A stretch of 15,223 nucleotides of DNA. Source: RHKX01 sp035759925. GTDB taxonomy: Bacteria > Actinomycetota > Thermoleophilia > Solirubrobacterales > 70-9. Under the pieces are notes generated by a model. The model was not told where the DNA came from and made no database searches. It was given only the letters and a program-made list of their open reading frames with translations. A program made the position numbers and the translations under genes. Below are positions 1-7,210 of this stretch, piece by piece (position 1 is the stretch's first letter; each line of letters begins with the position of its first letter). The stretch is taken from the NCBI GenBank assembly GCA_035759925.1, contig DASTTY010000017.1, positions 1 to 15,223 of the forward strand, in the 5' to 3' direction.

Positions 1-1137
1 GGGCTCGAGCCGGGCACGACCGCGGTCGGCACCTGGAGCGGCGGCCGCTTCATGAACTTCGGCGAGAAGGTCGACGAGGAGCGGCTCGAGGCCGTGCTCC
101 GCCCCGGCGACGGCATCGCGACGGTGCTGACCGCCGACACCTACGGTCAGGGCGAGGCCGACCGGATGCTCGGCCGGGCGATCGCCGGCGTCGATCGCGG
201 CTCCTACAGCCTCGTCGGAGCGATCGGTCACGACTTCTACGAGGGCGAGCGGGTCGGCCCGAAGGGCTTCCCGCGGTTCACGGACCGGCGCTTGCGCGGC
301 CCGGACGCGTACGGCGGGTACCTGCGGATGGCGGCGGAGAAGAGCCTCGAGCGGCTCGGCCAGGACCGCTTCGACCTCCTTCTCCTCCACAACCCCGACC
401 ACACCGGCTACTCCTCGGAGACCGTCTGGGACGGGATGGCGGCGCTCCGCGACGAGGGGATCGCGGCCGCGATCGGCGTCGCCCCCGGCCCGGCGAACGG
501 CTTCACGCTCGACCTGCTCGACTGCTTCGAGCGCTTCGGCGAGCGGATCGACTGGGCGATGGTGATCCTCAACCCGCTCGAGCCCTGGCCGGGCGAGCTC
601 GTGCTCGACGCCGCAGCCGCCCGCGAGATCGCGGTGATCACCCGCGTCGTCGACTACGGCGGCCTGTTCTGGGGGGACGTCCCGGGCATCGACGGGCTCC
701 CGCCTCATGACCACCGCCGCTTCCGTCCGGCGGGATGGATCGAGGCCGGCAACGCGAAGATCGAGCAGATGCGGCCGATCGCCGAGCGCGCCGGGCTGAC
801 GCCGCTGCAGCTCGCCTGCTGCTGGAACCTCGCCCACCCGGCGGTCCGCTGCGTCGTCCCGACGCTGATCCAGGAAGCAGGCGAAGGAGCGCGCCCGATC
901 GAGGAGAAGCGCGCCGAGCTCGCGGCCCTGCCCGATGTGGAGCTGGCCGCGGCCGATGTCGAGGAGGTCCGGCGGATCGGCGACAACACCGGCTCGATGG
1001 CGCTGAAGGGCGCCAGCGCGATCCACGACGGCGAGCCGGTCGCCGACGCCTGGCCGCTCAACCCCGAGCTGGTCGCCGCGGGCGAGCGGTGGGGGGTCGA
1101 TCCCGAGCGCGACCTCCTCCCCACCCCGGCGGCTTGA
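1..1137 (+). CDS. aldo/keto reductase-like protein, 5'-truncated by the window edge
   Basis: The reading frame is open from base 1. The residues before the first ATG (base 52) continue the fold with an LEPGTTAVGTWSGG stretch, which resembles the first strand of aldo/keto reductases, so the true start probably lies upstream and 52 is internal. Family marks are TADTYGQGEADRMLGRA (Asp and Tyr of the active site, bases about 130-180) and DRFDLLLLHNPD (the conserved His strand, about 365-400). The family normally reduces carbonyls with NADPH in a TIM barrel. The strand that usually ends in Ser/Thr-Lys reads SLVGAIGH here, so the tetrad lysine seems replaced by Ala (codon 220-222). Activity is therefore doubtful or altered. 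Its TGA overlaps the TTG of the next small ORF. It could be an oxidoreductase-fold protein with a changed role; the family call is firm, the substrate unknown. Confidence 0.85.
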   Translation, partial: GLEPGTTAVGTWSGGRFMNFGEKVDEERLEAVLRPGDGIATVLTADTYGQGEADRMLGRAIAGVDRGSYSLVGAIGHDFYEGERVGPKGFPRFTDRRLRGPDAYGGYLRMAAEKSLERLGQDRFDLLLLHNPDHTGYSSETVWDGMAALRDEGIAAAIGVAPGPANGFTLDLLDCFERFGERIDWAMVILNPLEPWPGELVLDAAAAREIAVITRVVDYGGLFWGDVPGIDGLPPHDHRRFRPAGWIEAGNAKIEQMRPIAERAGLTPLQLACCWNLAHPAVRCVVPTLIQEAGEGARPIEEKRAELAALPDVELAAADVEEVRRIGDNTGSMALKGASAIHDGEPVADAWPLNPELVAAGERWGVDPERDLLPTPAA

Positions 1138-1268
1138 GCGCGCGCGACCGCGTCCTGGCGCGGACGGTCAGCGGGCCGATCGGGCGTGGAGTCGCCTTCG
1201 TCGGCGATCTCGCCGTCGTCCTCTGGCGGGCGATCCGGGGCGAGCCCGCGCGACCCCTCGACCGCTGA
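1134..1268 (+). CDS. small 44-aa protein coupled to the AKR-like gene
   Basis: A short frame opens with TTG at 1134 inside the sequence TTGA, where the TGA (1135-1137) is the stop of the upstream gene. This arrangement is typical of translational coupling, and the same TTGA junction occurs at 3786-3789. The product reads roughly LSARDRVLARTVSGPIG, then a hydrophobic stretch GVAFVGDLAVVLWRAI, then a basic/Pro tail ending PLDR. It may be a short amphipathic or membrane-associated peptide. I do not recognise a named family. It ends 3 nt before the convergent corA stop, leaving no room for anything else. The alternative is that it is non-coding sequence that happens to stay open; its tight fit to both neighbours argues for a real gene. 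Confidence 0.5.
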   Translation: MSARDRVLARTVSGPIGRGVAFVGDLAVVLWRAIRGEPARPLDR

Positions 1269-1284
1269 GCCTCAGAGCCAGCGG
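1262..1284. terminator. inverted repeat at the convergent junction
   Basis: CCGCTG (1262-1267) and CAGCGG (1279-1284) form a 6-bp stem with an 11-nt loop. An alternative, smaller dyad CTGAG/CTCAG (1265-1275) contains both facing TGA stops. There is no T-tract on either strand, so this is at best a non-canonical bidirectional terminator. Confidence 0.3.
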
Positions 1285-2246
1285 ATCCGCTTGAAGAAGC
1301 GGTACATCGTCACGACGACGAGCACCATCGCCAGCAGCGCCAGCGGGTAGCCGAGCTCGGTGTGGAGCTCCGGCATGTCGTCGAAGTTCATCCCGTAGAC
1401 GCTGGCGATGAACGTCGGCAGCGCGATGATCGCCGCCCAGGCGGAGATCGACCGGACCACTTCGTTCTGGCGCAGGGTGATCAACGAGAGGTTGGCGTCG
1501 AGGACGCCGGTCAGCAGGTCGCGCTGGTCGTGGAGTTGCTCGTCGATCCGCCGGGCATGGTCGGCGACGTCGCGGAAGTAGCGGCGGATCTGCTCGTCGA
1601 GGTCGATGACGACGCCGGTCTCGAGCGACTCGAGCGGGCCGACGAGCGGCTGGACGGCCCGATGGAACTCGATCACCTCGCGGCGCAGGAAGTAGATCCG
1701 CTGGGTCGCGTCGACGTCGCGCTCGGCGAAGACCTCGTTCTCGACCTCGGTGATGTCGTTGTCGATTCCGGCGGCGACCGGCTCGTAGTCGTCGACGACC
1801 TTGTCGAGGATCGCCCAGGCCGCCGCAGCGGGACCGACCTCGACCAGCTCGGGGCGCGACTCGAGCCGGTCCCGGGCCGGCGCCAGGGCGCTGCCCTGGC
1901 CGTGCCGGATCGCGATCAGATAGCCGGCGCCGATGAACAGGTTGATCTCGCCGAAGTCGATCTCCTCGCGCTCGTCGTCGTAATGCGCGGTCTTGAGGAC
2001 GACGAAGTAGGAGCCGTCGTAGTCCTCGAGCTTCGGGCGCTGATGCTTGCTGTAGGCGTCCTCGAGGGCGAGCTCGTGGAGCCCGAACGCGGCGCCGACC
2101 CGCCGGAGCTCGTCGACGTCGGGGTCGTGGAGGCCGAGCCAGACGAACCCGTCGCCGCGCTTGGCGCGGGCGGCCGCAGTCTCGATGTCGAGCTTCTCGG
2201 CGTCTTGTCGGACGCCGCGGCAGTACTGGGCGCAGTCGACGATCAC
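1272..2246 (-). CDS. corA: CorA-family magnesium/divalent cation transporter
   Basis: The 324-residue product has the CorA architecture: a large N-terminal cytoplasmic domain (1 to about 260), two C-terminal membrane helices (about 267-286 and 300-318) and a basic tail ending KRIRWL. The family signature YGMNF lies at residues 284-288, at the end of helix 1, followed by the acidic periplasmic loop MPELHTE. CorA pentamers carry Mg2+ (also Co2+, Ni2+) across the inner membrane. The start is GTG at 2246. A GGGAGG lies 12 nt upstream (2259-2264) and a weaker GGGAAAG is closer. The gene lies 52 nt downstream of the spermidine synthase-like gene on the same strand and probably ends that operon. Length and motifs are normal for the family; the exact ion is not decided by sequence. 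Confidence 0.95.
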   Translation of the reverse strand: MIVDCAQYCRGVRQDAEKLDIETAAARAKRGDGFVWLGLHDPDVDELRRVGAAFGLHELALEDAYSKHQRPKLEDYDGSYFVVLKTAHYDDEREEIDFGEINLFIGAGYLIAIRHGQGSALAPARDRLESRPELVEVGPAAAAWAILDKVVDDYEPVAAGIDNDITEVENEVFAERDVDATQRIYFLRREVIEFHRAVQPLVGPLESLETGVVIDLDEQIRRYFRDVADHARRIDEQLHDQRDLLTGVLDANLSLITLRQNEVVRSISAWAAIIALPTFIASVYGMNFDDMPELHTELGYPLALLAMVLVVVTMYRFFKRIRWL

Positions 2247-2260
2247 GGGGCTTTCCCGCC

Positions 2261-2274
2261 TCCCGGATTCGGGA
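2261..2274 (-). promoter_or_regulatory. small hairpin overlapping the corA ribosome-binding region
   Basis: TCCCG (2261-2265) and CGGGA (2270-2274) pair around a 4-nt loop. On the minus-strand mRNA one arm takes up part of the GGGAGG that is the best Shine-Dalgarno candidate for corA. It is the only structure in the 52-nt gap between the upstream stop and corA. It could modulate translation or be incidental; five GC-rich pairs are not strong evidence. Confidence 0.25.
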
Positions 2275-2298
2275 TCGCCCCCGTCCCTCCTGCCGGCG

Positions 2299-3789
2299 TC
2301 AGCGATCGCCCGCGTAGCCGAGGATCGACTTGTCGACCAGCCACTCGACCGGCGCCTTGTCGTCGGTGTAGACCGGCCCGCCGGTCAGGGCCGGCGCGAG
2401 CCGCTGCGACTCGACCGCCGCGAGGTTCTTGAGGTCGTCGGGGAGGATCGCGATCGCGCCGAGCAGCCGTTCCGGCGACGCCGGCGCCTCGCTGCCGAGG
2501 ACGAGCGAGTTCGCGTCCTCGAGCGGGTCGCGGATCACGGTCCCGAAGACGTCGGCCATCGTCGCCGAGACCGCCTTCTCGAGGTCGTCGTTGCCTTCAG
2601 GGTGGCCGACGTTGACGACGACGACACCCCCCGGGGCGAGCCGGTCGCGGACGAGCTCGAAGAACTCGCGGGTGGCGAGGTAGAAGGGGATGTAGGGCTG
2701 GCGGTAGGCATCGACGACGATCACGTCGTAGTCGCCGCTCGATTGGCGCAGCCACGGCCGGGCGTCGTCGGTGTAGGTGTGGAGGTTCGGGCCCGAGAGG
2801 TCGAAGTAGCGGCGGCCGATCTCGGTCAGCTCGCCGTCGATCTCGACGCCGTCGACGCGGGTGTCGGGGAAGTAGTGGCCGTACATGCGGGCGGCGGTGC
2901 CGGCGGCGTTGCCGAGGATGGCGACCCGCTCGGGGGGGCGGTCGAGCGTCGCGAACGGCATCACGATCAGCCCGTCCCAGTAGCGCCCGGTCAGGTACGA
3001 CCCCGGCTTGTAGAGGGAATGGATCGCCTGGCCCTCGTTGAGCTCGAGGAGGCGATCGCCGTCGGGCTCCTCGACGACCTGCGCGTACTGCGTCTCGGTC
3101 TCGGTCTCGTAGATCACCTCGCCGTCGGCGGACGCCTTCACGGTCCCGACCGGGATCGCCAGCGCCGCCGCGATCGCCGCGGCAGCGGGCGCGAAGCGGA
3201 GCCCGAGCCCGGCGACCGCGGTGATGCCGATCGCCAGCGCGAATGCGAGGAAAGTGCGCTGGGTGCCGACGACCGGTATCAACAGCAGCGAGGAGAGCAT
3301 CGTCCCGGTCAGCGACCCGGCGGTCGAGATCGCGTAGAGCCGGCCGGCGATCCGTCCGGCGTGCTCGACGTCGGGGACCGCCAGGCGCAGCGCGTACGGC
3401 GAGGCGGCGCCGAGCAGCAGGACCGGAATCGCGACCAGCGCCAGCACCGCGAACAGCGATCCGACGAAGGCGCCGGCGGAGATCGAGTCGAGCGCTTCGA
3501 CGGAGATGTCGAAGAACGGCCGGGCGATGAACGGCACGACCGCGAGCAGGACCGCCGCGAGCAGGACCATCTTGCAGAGGCCGCGGAGGGACGGGTTGCG
3601 ATCGGCGAGGCGGCCGCCGAACCAGTAGCCGATCGAGAGCGCCACGAGGACGACCCCGATCGTGTTCGCCCAGACGATCGTCGAGGCCCCGAAGAACGGC
3701 GCCATCAACCTCGCGACCGCGATCTCGGCTCCCAGCGAGCCGGTGCCGACCACGAAGACCAGCACGTAGAGGAAGCGGGTCCTGTTCAA
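2299..3789 (-). CDS. membrane-fused spermidine synthase-like protein
   Basis: The 496-residue product has a membrane domain (1 to about 215, roughly six or seven helices, with LGAASPYALRLAV and GRLYAISTAGSLTGT typical of MFS-fused spermidine synthase-like proteins). A soluble Rossmann-type aminopropyltransferase-like domain follows (about 225-490). Domain marks are YETETETQYAQV (227-238), the nucleotide-binding loop VAILGNAAGT (289-298), the acidic strand end VDGVEID (312-318), DDARPWL (341-347) and YDVIVVDAY (354-362). True spermidine synthases have a GGGDGG loop and a DSSDP-like active site. Here these read LGNAAGT and VDAYRQP, so polyamine synthesis is doubtful and the substrate is unknown. 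The start is TTG at 3789, overlapping the upstream ctaG-like stop in TTGA. This coupling suggests a shared envelope or respiratory role, which is inference. Confidence 0.85.
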   Translation of the reverse strand: MNRTRFLYVLVFVVGTGSLGAEIAVARLMAPFFGASTIVWANTIGVVLVALSIGYWFGGRLADRNPSLRGLCKMVLLAAVLLAVVPFIARPFFDISVEALDSISAGAFVGSLFAVLALVAIPVLLLGAASPYALRLAVPDVEHAGRIAGRLYAISTAGSLTGTMLSSLLLIPVVGTQRTFLAFALAIGITAVAGLGLRFAPAAAAIAAALAIPVGTVKASADGEVIYETETETQYAQVVEEPDGDRLLELNEGQAIHSLYKPGSYLTGRYWDGLIVMPFATLDRPPERVAILGNAAGTAARMYGHYFPDTRVDGVEIDGELTEIGRRYFDLSGPNLHTYTDDARPWLRQSSGDYDVIVVDAYRQPYIPFYLATREFFELVRDRLAPGGVVVVNVGHPEGNDDLEKAVSATMADVFGTVIRDPLEDANSLVLGSEAPASPERLLGAIAILPDDLKNLAAVESQRLAPALTGGPVYTDDKAPVEWLVDKSILGYAGDR

Positions 3790-4706
3790 GCCGGTCCGCT
3801 CGCCTCGGAATGCGCAGCCGTCGACTCGATCCGCTCGCGCAGCCGCTCGCCCTGCCCGGCGCTGACCGCCCGCTCGGCCCGGGCCGGATCGAGCTCGACG
3901 CCGCGGGCGGCAGCGAGATCGAGCAGCTCCTGGCGCTCGGTATCGCGGCTCGCCCAGCGGAGGACCAGCCAGGTCAGGATCGACAGCGTGATCACGGTGC
4001 TCTCGGCCATCATCACCACGCCGGCCATCCCCTGATCGCTCAGGGCCGAGATGCTGTGGGCGGCCTCACCCGGCGCGTAGCGCGCGTAGATGACGCTGCT
4101 GGACCACATCAGGACGTTGGCGAGCACGGCGCCGATCAGCCGGACCGCGAAGACGAAGCCGGCACTCGCCGCGCCGGTGAACCAGGACGGCTTCGGGAGC
4201 GGGCCGACCAGCGACATCCAGAATGCGACGCCGGCGAAGAAGAAGCAGAGGTGCTGGAGGGCGTGGATCAGGTCGCTGTCGAACGTCGCCGCCTGATACA
4301 GCGCCGGGATGTGCCAGACGTAGAGCAGGATCGTCCAGGCCGCCAGGGCGAAGATCGGGTTCGCGAGGTGGCGCATCCAGCGGAAGCCGCGCATCGCGAG
4401 AAGCGGCTGCATCAGCGGCCCGGTCAGGCCGAGCACGAGGAACAGCGCCGCGATGTCCATGATCAGCAGGTGCTGGACCATGTGCCAGGTCAGCATCTCG
4501 TCGGAGAGGTCGTCGATCGGCGAGACGTAGGCGATCGCGAGGACGATCAGCGCCGTGAGGAAGAACGCCTGGCGGAAGCGCGGGACCGGCCGTCCCGACT
4601 CCGCGAGCCTGACCATCCGGATCGCGTAGGCGACCGCGATCGCGATCAAGGACAGCGGCGGCAACCATTCGGCGAGGACCGACTGGACGTCGGCAACGAG
4701 GATCAT
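3786..4706 (-). CDS. ctaG: CtaG/caa3-type cytochrome c oxidase assembly factor
   Basis: The 306-residue product is mostly membrane helices, with a charged cytoplasmic tail (about 255-306). Conserved histidine clusters fit the caa3_CtaG family: MLTWHMVQHLL (His75, His79), YVWHIPALYQA (His132) and HALQHLCFFF (His148, His152), plus ALSDQGMAGV (221-230) near the end of the core. CtaG-type proteins are needed for CuA/CuB assembly of caa3 oxidases in Bacillus, probably by handling copper; the histidines fit metal binding. The start is ATG at 4706, with a TAGCCT box ending 10 nt upstream. It is first of an apparent operon with the spermidine synthase-like gene and corA. No oxidase subunit genes are in the window, so the partner complex must be elsewhere. 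Confidence 0.9.
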   Translation of the reverse strand: MILVADVQSVLAEWLPPLSLIAIAVAYAIRMVRLAESGRPVPRFRQAFFLTALIVLAIAYVSPIDDLSDEMLTWHMVQHLLIMDIAALFLVLGLTGPLMQPLLAMRGFRWMRHLANPIFALAAWTILLYVWHIPALYQAATFDSDLIHALQHLCFFFAGVAFWMSLVGPLPKPSWFTGAASAGFVFAVRLIGAVLANVLMWSSSVIYARYAPGEAAHSISALSDQGMAGVVMMAESTVITLSILTWLVLRWASRDTERQELLDLAAARGVELDPARAERAVSAGQGERLRERIESTAAHSEASGPA

Positions 4707-4716
4707 TGCCCCGATC

Positions 4717-4722
4717 AGGCTA
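4717..4722 (-). promoter_or_regulatory. candidate -10 box TAGCCT for ctaG
   Basis: TAGCCT on the minus strand fits TAnnnT and ends 10 nt before the ATG, so the transcript would be nearly leaderless. No -35 hexamer is clear at 16-18 nt upstream. The same box precedes other starts in the window. Confidence 0.35.
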
Positions 4723-4742
4723 GATGATCGATTCCGCGAGAT

Positions 4743-4775
4743 GGCAGAAACCGGCCGTGACAGCCGGCTTCTGCC
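4743..4775 (-). terminator. 13-bp stem-loop downstream of ogt
   Basis: Arms 4743-4755 (GGCAGAAACCGGC) and 4763-4775 (GCCGGCTTCTGCC) flank a 7-nt loop. On the minus-strand RNA the single non-complementary pair becomes a G-U wobble, so all 13 positions pair. On the plus strand it is an A-C mismatch. That bias favours a terminator for the sigma/ogt transcript, which ends 20 nt before. There is no U-tract, so Rho-independent action is unproven. It also lies just upstream of the ctaG promoter region. Confidence 0.55.
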
Positions 4776-4795
4776 GCTTCGCGGCGAAGACGCGC

Positions 4796-5410
4796 CTAGT
4801 CGAGCACCCCTTCGAGCGTGAGCAGCTCGCGCTTGACGTCGAGCCCGCCGCCGTAGCCGCCGAGGGCGCCACCGCTGCGGAGGACCCGGTGACAGGGGAC
4901 GACGATCGGGATCGGGTTGGCGCCGAGCGCCCGGCCCGCAGCGCGGAACGCCCGCGGGCTTCCCGCCGCCGCGGCAACCTCGCCGTAGGTGCGGGTCTCC
5001 CCGAACGGGATCGCCGCCGTGCGCTCGAGCACGGCGCGGACGAAACCGGCGGTGAGCTGCCAGTCGAGCGCCAGCCCGAAGTCGCGGCGGCGCCCCGCGA
5101 AGTACTCGTCGAGCTCGCGGCGGACCGCGTCGAGCCGGCCTGGCGCCTCGACGATCCGCGGCGAGATCCGCTCGGCGAGCAGCTCGAGCTGAGCGTCGCG
5201 GGGGCGGTTCGGGTAGCCGAGGTGGACGAGCCCGGCCGGCGTGCTGACCGCGAGCAGCGGGCCCAGCGGCGAGTCGATCTCGGCGTAGGCGAGATCGAGC
5301 AGCCCGGCATCGGCGGCACGCCGACTGACTGCGTCGCCGAGCTCGGCGAGGTCCAGGTCTCCGGTGGTCGCCGCGCGGACGGCGCGCTTCAGGTCGGTGT
5401 CAGTGGTCAT
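4796..5410 (-). CDS. ogt: methylated-DNA--protein-cysteine methyltransferase (Ogt/MGMT family)
   Basis: The 204-residue product ends in a standard alkyltransferase domain. It has PCHR with acceptor Cys173, the DNA-flipping Arg160 in AAGRALGANP (156-166) and TYGEVA (141-146). The enzyme moves alkyl groups from O6-alkylguanine to its own cysteine in a suicide reaction. Residues 1 to about 42 are an extra, charged, helical-looking segment before the usual start of the fold (AYAEIDSPLG). It has no Ada zinc-binding cysteines. Translation is coupled to the upstream sigma factor: ATG and TGA share ATGA (5407-5410), and a strong GAGGAGGA (5417-5424) lies 6 nt before the start. The gene is probably made in proportion to the sigma factor. 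The extension might contact it; this is inference. Confidence 0.95.
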   Translation of the reverse strand: MTTDTDLKRAVRAATTGDLDLAELGDAVSRRAADAGLLDLAYAEIDSPLGPLLAVSTPAGLVHLGYPNRPRDAQLELLAERISPRIVEAPGRLDAVRRELDEYFAGRRRDFGLALDWQLTAGFVRAVLERTAAIPFGETRTYGEVAAAAGSPRAFRAAGRALGANPIPIVVPCHRVLRSGGALGGYGGGLDVKRELLTLEGVLD

Positions 5411-5907
5411 GCTGATTCCTCCTCGATGTCGGTGGTCGGATCGGTCGCGCGCAGCGCGCGGACCGCTTCGTGGACGTTGCGGCGTGCCGCCGCCTCCGAG
5501 CAGTCGAGCGCCTCGCCGACCTCGCGGTAGCGGAGGTCGAGGGCGAAGCGGAGGACGACCGCCGCCCGCTGCTTCGGGGGCAGGGCGGCGACCCGCTCCC
5601 AGAGCGCCGCGTCGGGACCCTCCGGCGCCGGGGACGCCGCGATCGCGTCCGGCTCGGCAAGCGCCTCCGGGCGCCGCGAGCGGGCGCGGTGCTCGTCGAT
5701 CGCCTTGCGGCGGGCGATCGTCAGAAGCCAGGCCCGCGGGCTCGCACCGTCGAATCCGGGATAGGCGCGCAGGGCCGCGACCAGCGTCTCCTGCAGGACG
5801 TCATCGACGTCGTCGGTCGGAAGCATCCCGCGCAGGAACGCCGCGACCGCGCCCGCGTGGGCTTCGATCAGGCTCTGGAAGGGTGCTGTGGCTCGCGGTG
5901 CGTTCAT
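5407..5907 (-). CDS. ECF-type RNA polymerase sigma factor
   Basis: The 166-residue product has only the two core sigma domains. Region 2 covers about 10-78, with DDVDDVLQETLVAALRAY and the melting/-10 segment PRAWLLTIARRKAIDEHR. Region 4 covers about 104-153, with LPPKQRAAVVLRF and a helix-turn-helix around YREVGEALDCSEAAARRNV. Such group IV factors direct polymerase to stress promoters. A typical separate anti-sigma gene is absent; the next gene is ogt, overlapping by 4 nt, so DNA alkylation or a related stress is the likely regulon theme. The ATG at 5907 is the first possible start because an in-frame TGA lies three codons upstream. AGGAG abuts the ATG with no spacer, which is too close for normal initiation, so the start could be leaderless or lie downstream. 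Confidence 0.92.
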   Translation of the reverse strand: MNAPRATAPFQSLIEAHAGAVAAFLRGMLPTDDVDDVLQETLVAALRAYPGFDGASPRAWLLTIARRKAIDEHRARSRRPEALAEPDAIAASPAPEGPDAALWERVAALPPKQRAAVVLRFALDLRYREVGEALDCSEAAARRNVHEAVRALRATDPTTDIEEESA

Positions 5908-5983
5908 CTCCTGTCAATCCTGCCAACGCGCGGGGCCGCCGTTTCGTGAGATCGGAACCGGCGGGAGGCTCAACCCTGACCGC

Positions 5984-5989
5984 TAGGCT
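5984..5989 (+). promoter_or_regulatory. candidate -10 box TAGGCT for the DUF3089 gene
   Basis: TAGGCT fits TAnnnT and would give a leader of about 30 nt carrying the strong ribosome-binding site at 6011-6020. A GGAACC (5954-5959) resembles an ECF-type -35, but the 21-nt spacing is too long for a confident pair. Confidence 0.35.
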
Positions 5990-6026
5990 TGCCCGCCGGA
6001 GACGGGAACCGGAGAGGAGAGCTGGC

Positions 6027-7208
6027 TTGACGAATCGACCCCTGCATGCGACCGGCGCCGTTCGCGTCCGCCTTGCGCTCGCCGCAGTCGTCCTGGCGGC
6101 GCTCGCCGCGCTGGCGATGCTGGCGCCGGCGTCGTCGCCGGCGAAGACGAAGTGGGTCTGCAAGCCTGGCTCGAAGCCGAACCCGTGCAAGGGCAGCCTC
6201 GAGACGACGAGGTACGCCGTCGACGGAAGCTCGACGATCGAGACGCCGCGGAACGCGCGCAAGCCGAGGTTCGACTGCTTCTACGTCTATCCGACGGTCA
6301 GCGAGCAAGGGACCGAGAACGCCAACAAGCACATCGATCCCCAGCAGACCGCGATCGCGCAGTACCAGGCGGCCCGCTTCTCTGAGGACTGCCGTGTCTT
6401 CGCCCCGGTCTACCGGCAGCTCACCCTGAAGGCGATCGGCGGATCCGGCCTCAGCCCGGACGCGGTCGAGATCGCTTACGGCGACGTTCTCGAGGCGTGG
6501 AAGACGTACCTGCGCCGCTACAACCACGGCCGCGGCGTCGTCCTGATCGGCCACTCGCAGGGGACGGGGATGCTGAGCCAGCTCCTCCGCAGCGAGATCG
6601 AGCGCAAGCGGGCGCAGCGCCGGAAGCTGATCTCGGCGATCCTGCTCGGCGGCAACGTCGTCGTCCGCAAGGGCAAGGACGTCGGCGGGACGTTCCGGCG
6701 GACGCCGTTATGCCGCGACGGAAGCCAGCTCGGCTGCGTCATCGCCTTCTCGACCTTCAACCAGACGCCGCCCGACGACTCGATCTTCGGACGTCCCGAC
6801 GGCGCCCTCGTCTCGCTGCCGAAGGGCGCCGACCCGAAGGACTATCGCGTCGCCTGCACCGACCCGGCGGAGCTCAACGGCGATGGATCGCGGCTCGAGA
6901 CGATCGCCCGCAGCGAGCCGTTCCCGGGCACCCTCGGGGTCGGCATCTCGCTGATGTACGGCTTCGACCTGCCGACCGCCGACACGCCCTGGCTGGTGCC
7001 GCAGGACCACTACCAGGGCCGTTGCGAGCGGGTCAACGGAGCCGACGTCCTGATGATCTCGCCGGTCGCCGGCGCCAGGGTGCTGACGCCGTCACCGACG
7101 CCGGAATGGGGCCTTCACCTGCTCGACGGCAACGTCGCCCTCGGCAACCTCGTCGAGCTGGTCGGCAAGCAGGGCAAGCGATACGTGAAGCGCGAACGGC
7201 GGCGCTGA
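6027..7208 (+). CDS. secreted DUF3089-type alpha/beta hydrolase
   Basis: I place the start at TTG 6027, because the purine-rich GGAGAGGAGA (6011-6020) lies 6 nt before it and a signal peptide follows directly: basic residues 4-15, a hydrophobic core at about 16-33, and an Ala/Ser/Pro exit near 35-39. The frame stays open further upstream, but that is arginine-rich non-coding sequence. The 393-residue product carries the nucleophile elbow GHSQG (Ser177) after a VVLI strand. A late His in GLHLLDGN and several cysteines (for example 45 and 54) could form disulfides outside the cell. DUF3089 proteins are lipase-like hydrolases of largely unknown substrate. The gene is followed after 2 nt by the squalene synthase-family gene and is probably cotranscribed with it, so a lipid substrate is plausible but unproven. 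Confidence 0.9.
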   Translation: MTNRPLHATGAVRVRLALAAVVLAALAALAMLAPASSPAKTKWVCKPGSKPNPCKGSLETTRYAVDGSSTIETPRNARKPRFDCFYVYPTVSEQGTENANKHIDPQQTAIAQYQAARFSEDCRVFAPVYRQLTLKAIGGSGLSPDAVEIAYGDVLEAWKTYLRRYNHGRGVVLIGHSQGTGMLSQLLRSEIERKRAQRRKLISAILLGGNVVVRKGKDVGGTFRRTPLCRDGSQLGCVIAFSTFNQTPPDDSIFGRPDGALVSLPKGADPKDYRVACTDPAELNGDGSRLETIARSEPFPGTLGVGISLMYGFDLPTADTPWLVPQDHYQGRCERVNGADVLMISPVAGARVLTPSPTPEWGLHLLDGNVALGNLVELVGKQGKRYVKRERRR

Positions 7209-7210
7209 CG

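Noticed and set aside
2161..4035. A long plus-strand open frame (over 600 codons) across the spermidine synthase-like gene
   Set aside because: Its product is Arg/Asp/Glu/Gln-rich low-complexity sequence with no fold, and it lies antisense to a gene with clear domains. In very GC-rich DNA such shadow frames are expected; the similar plus-strand frame at 11143-13581 is rejected for the same reason.
5912..5917. Perfect TTGACA on the minus strand just before the sigma-factor ATG
   Set aside because: No TAnnnT lies 16-18 nt downstream, and a promoter here would start inside the sigma gene. It is more likely chance.
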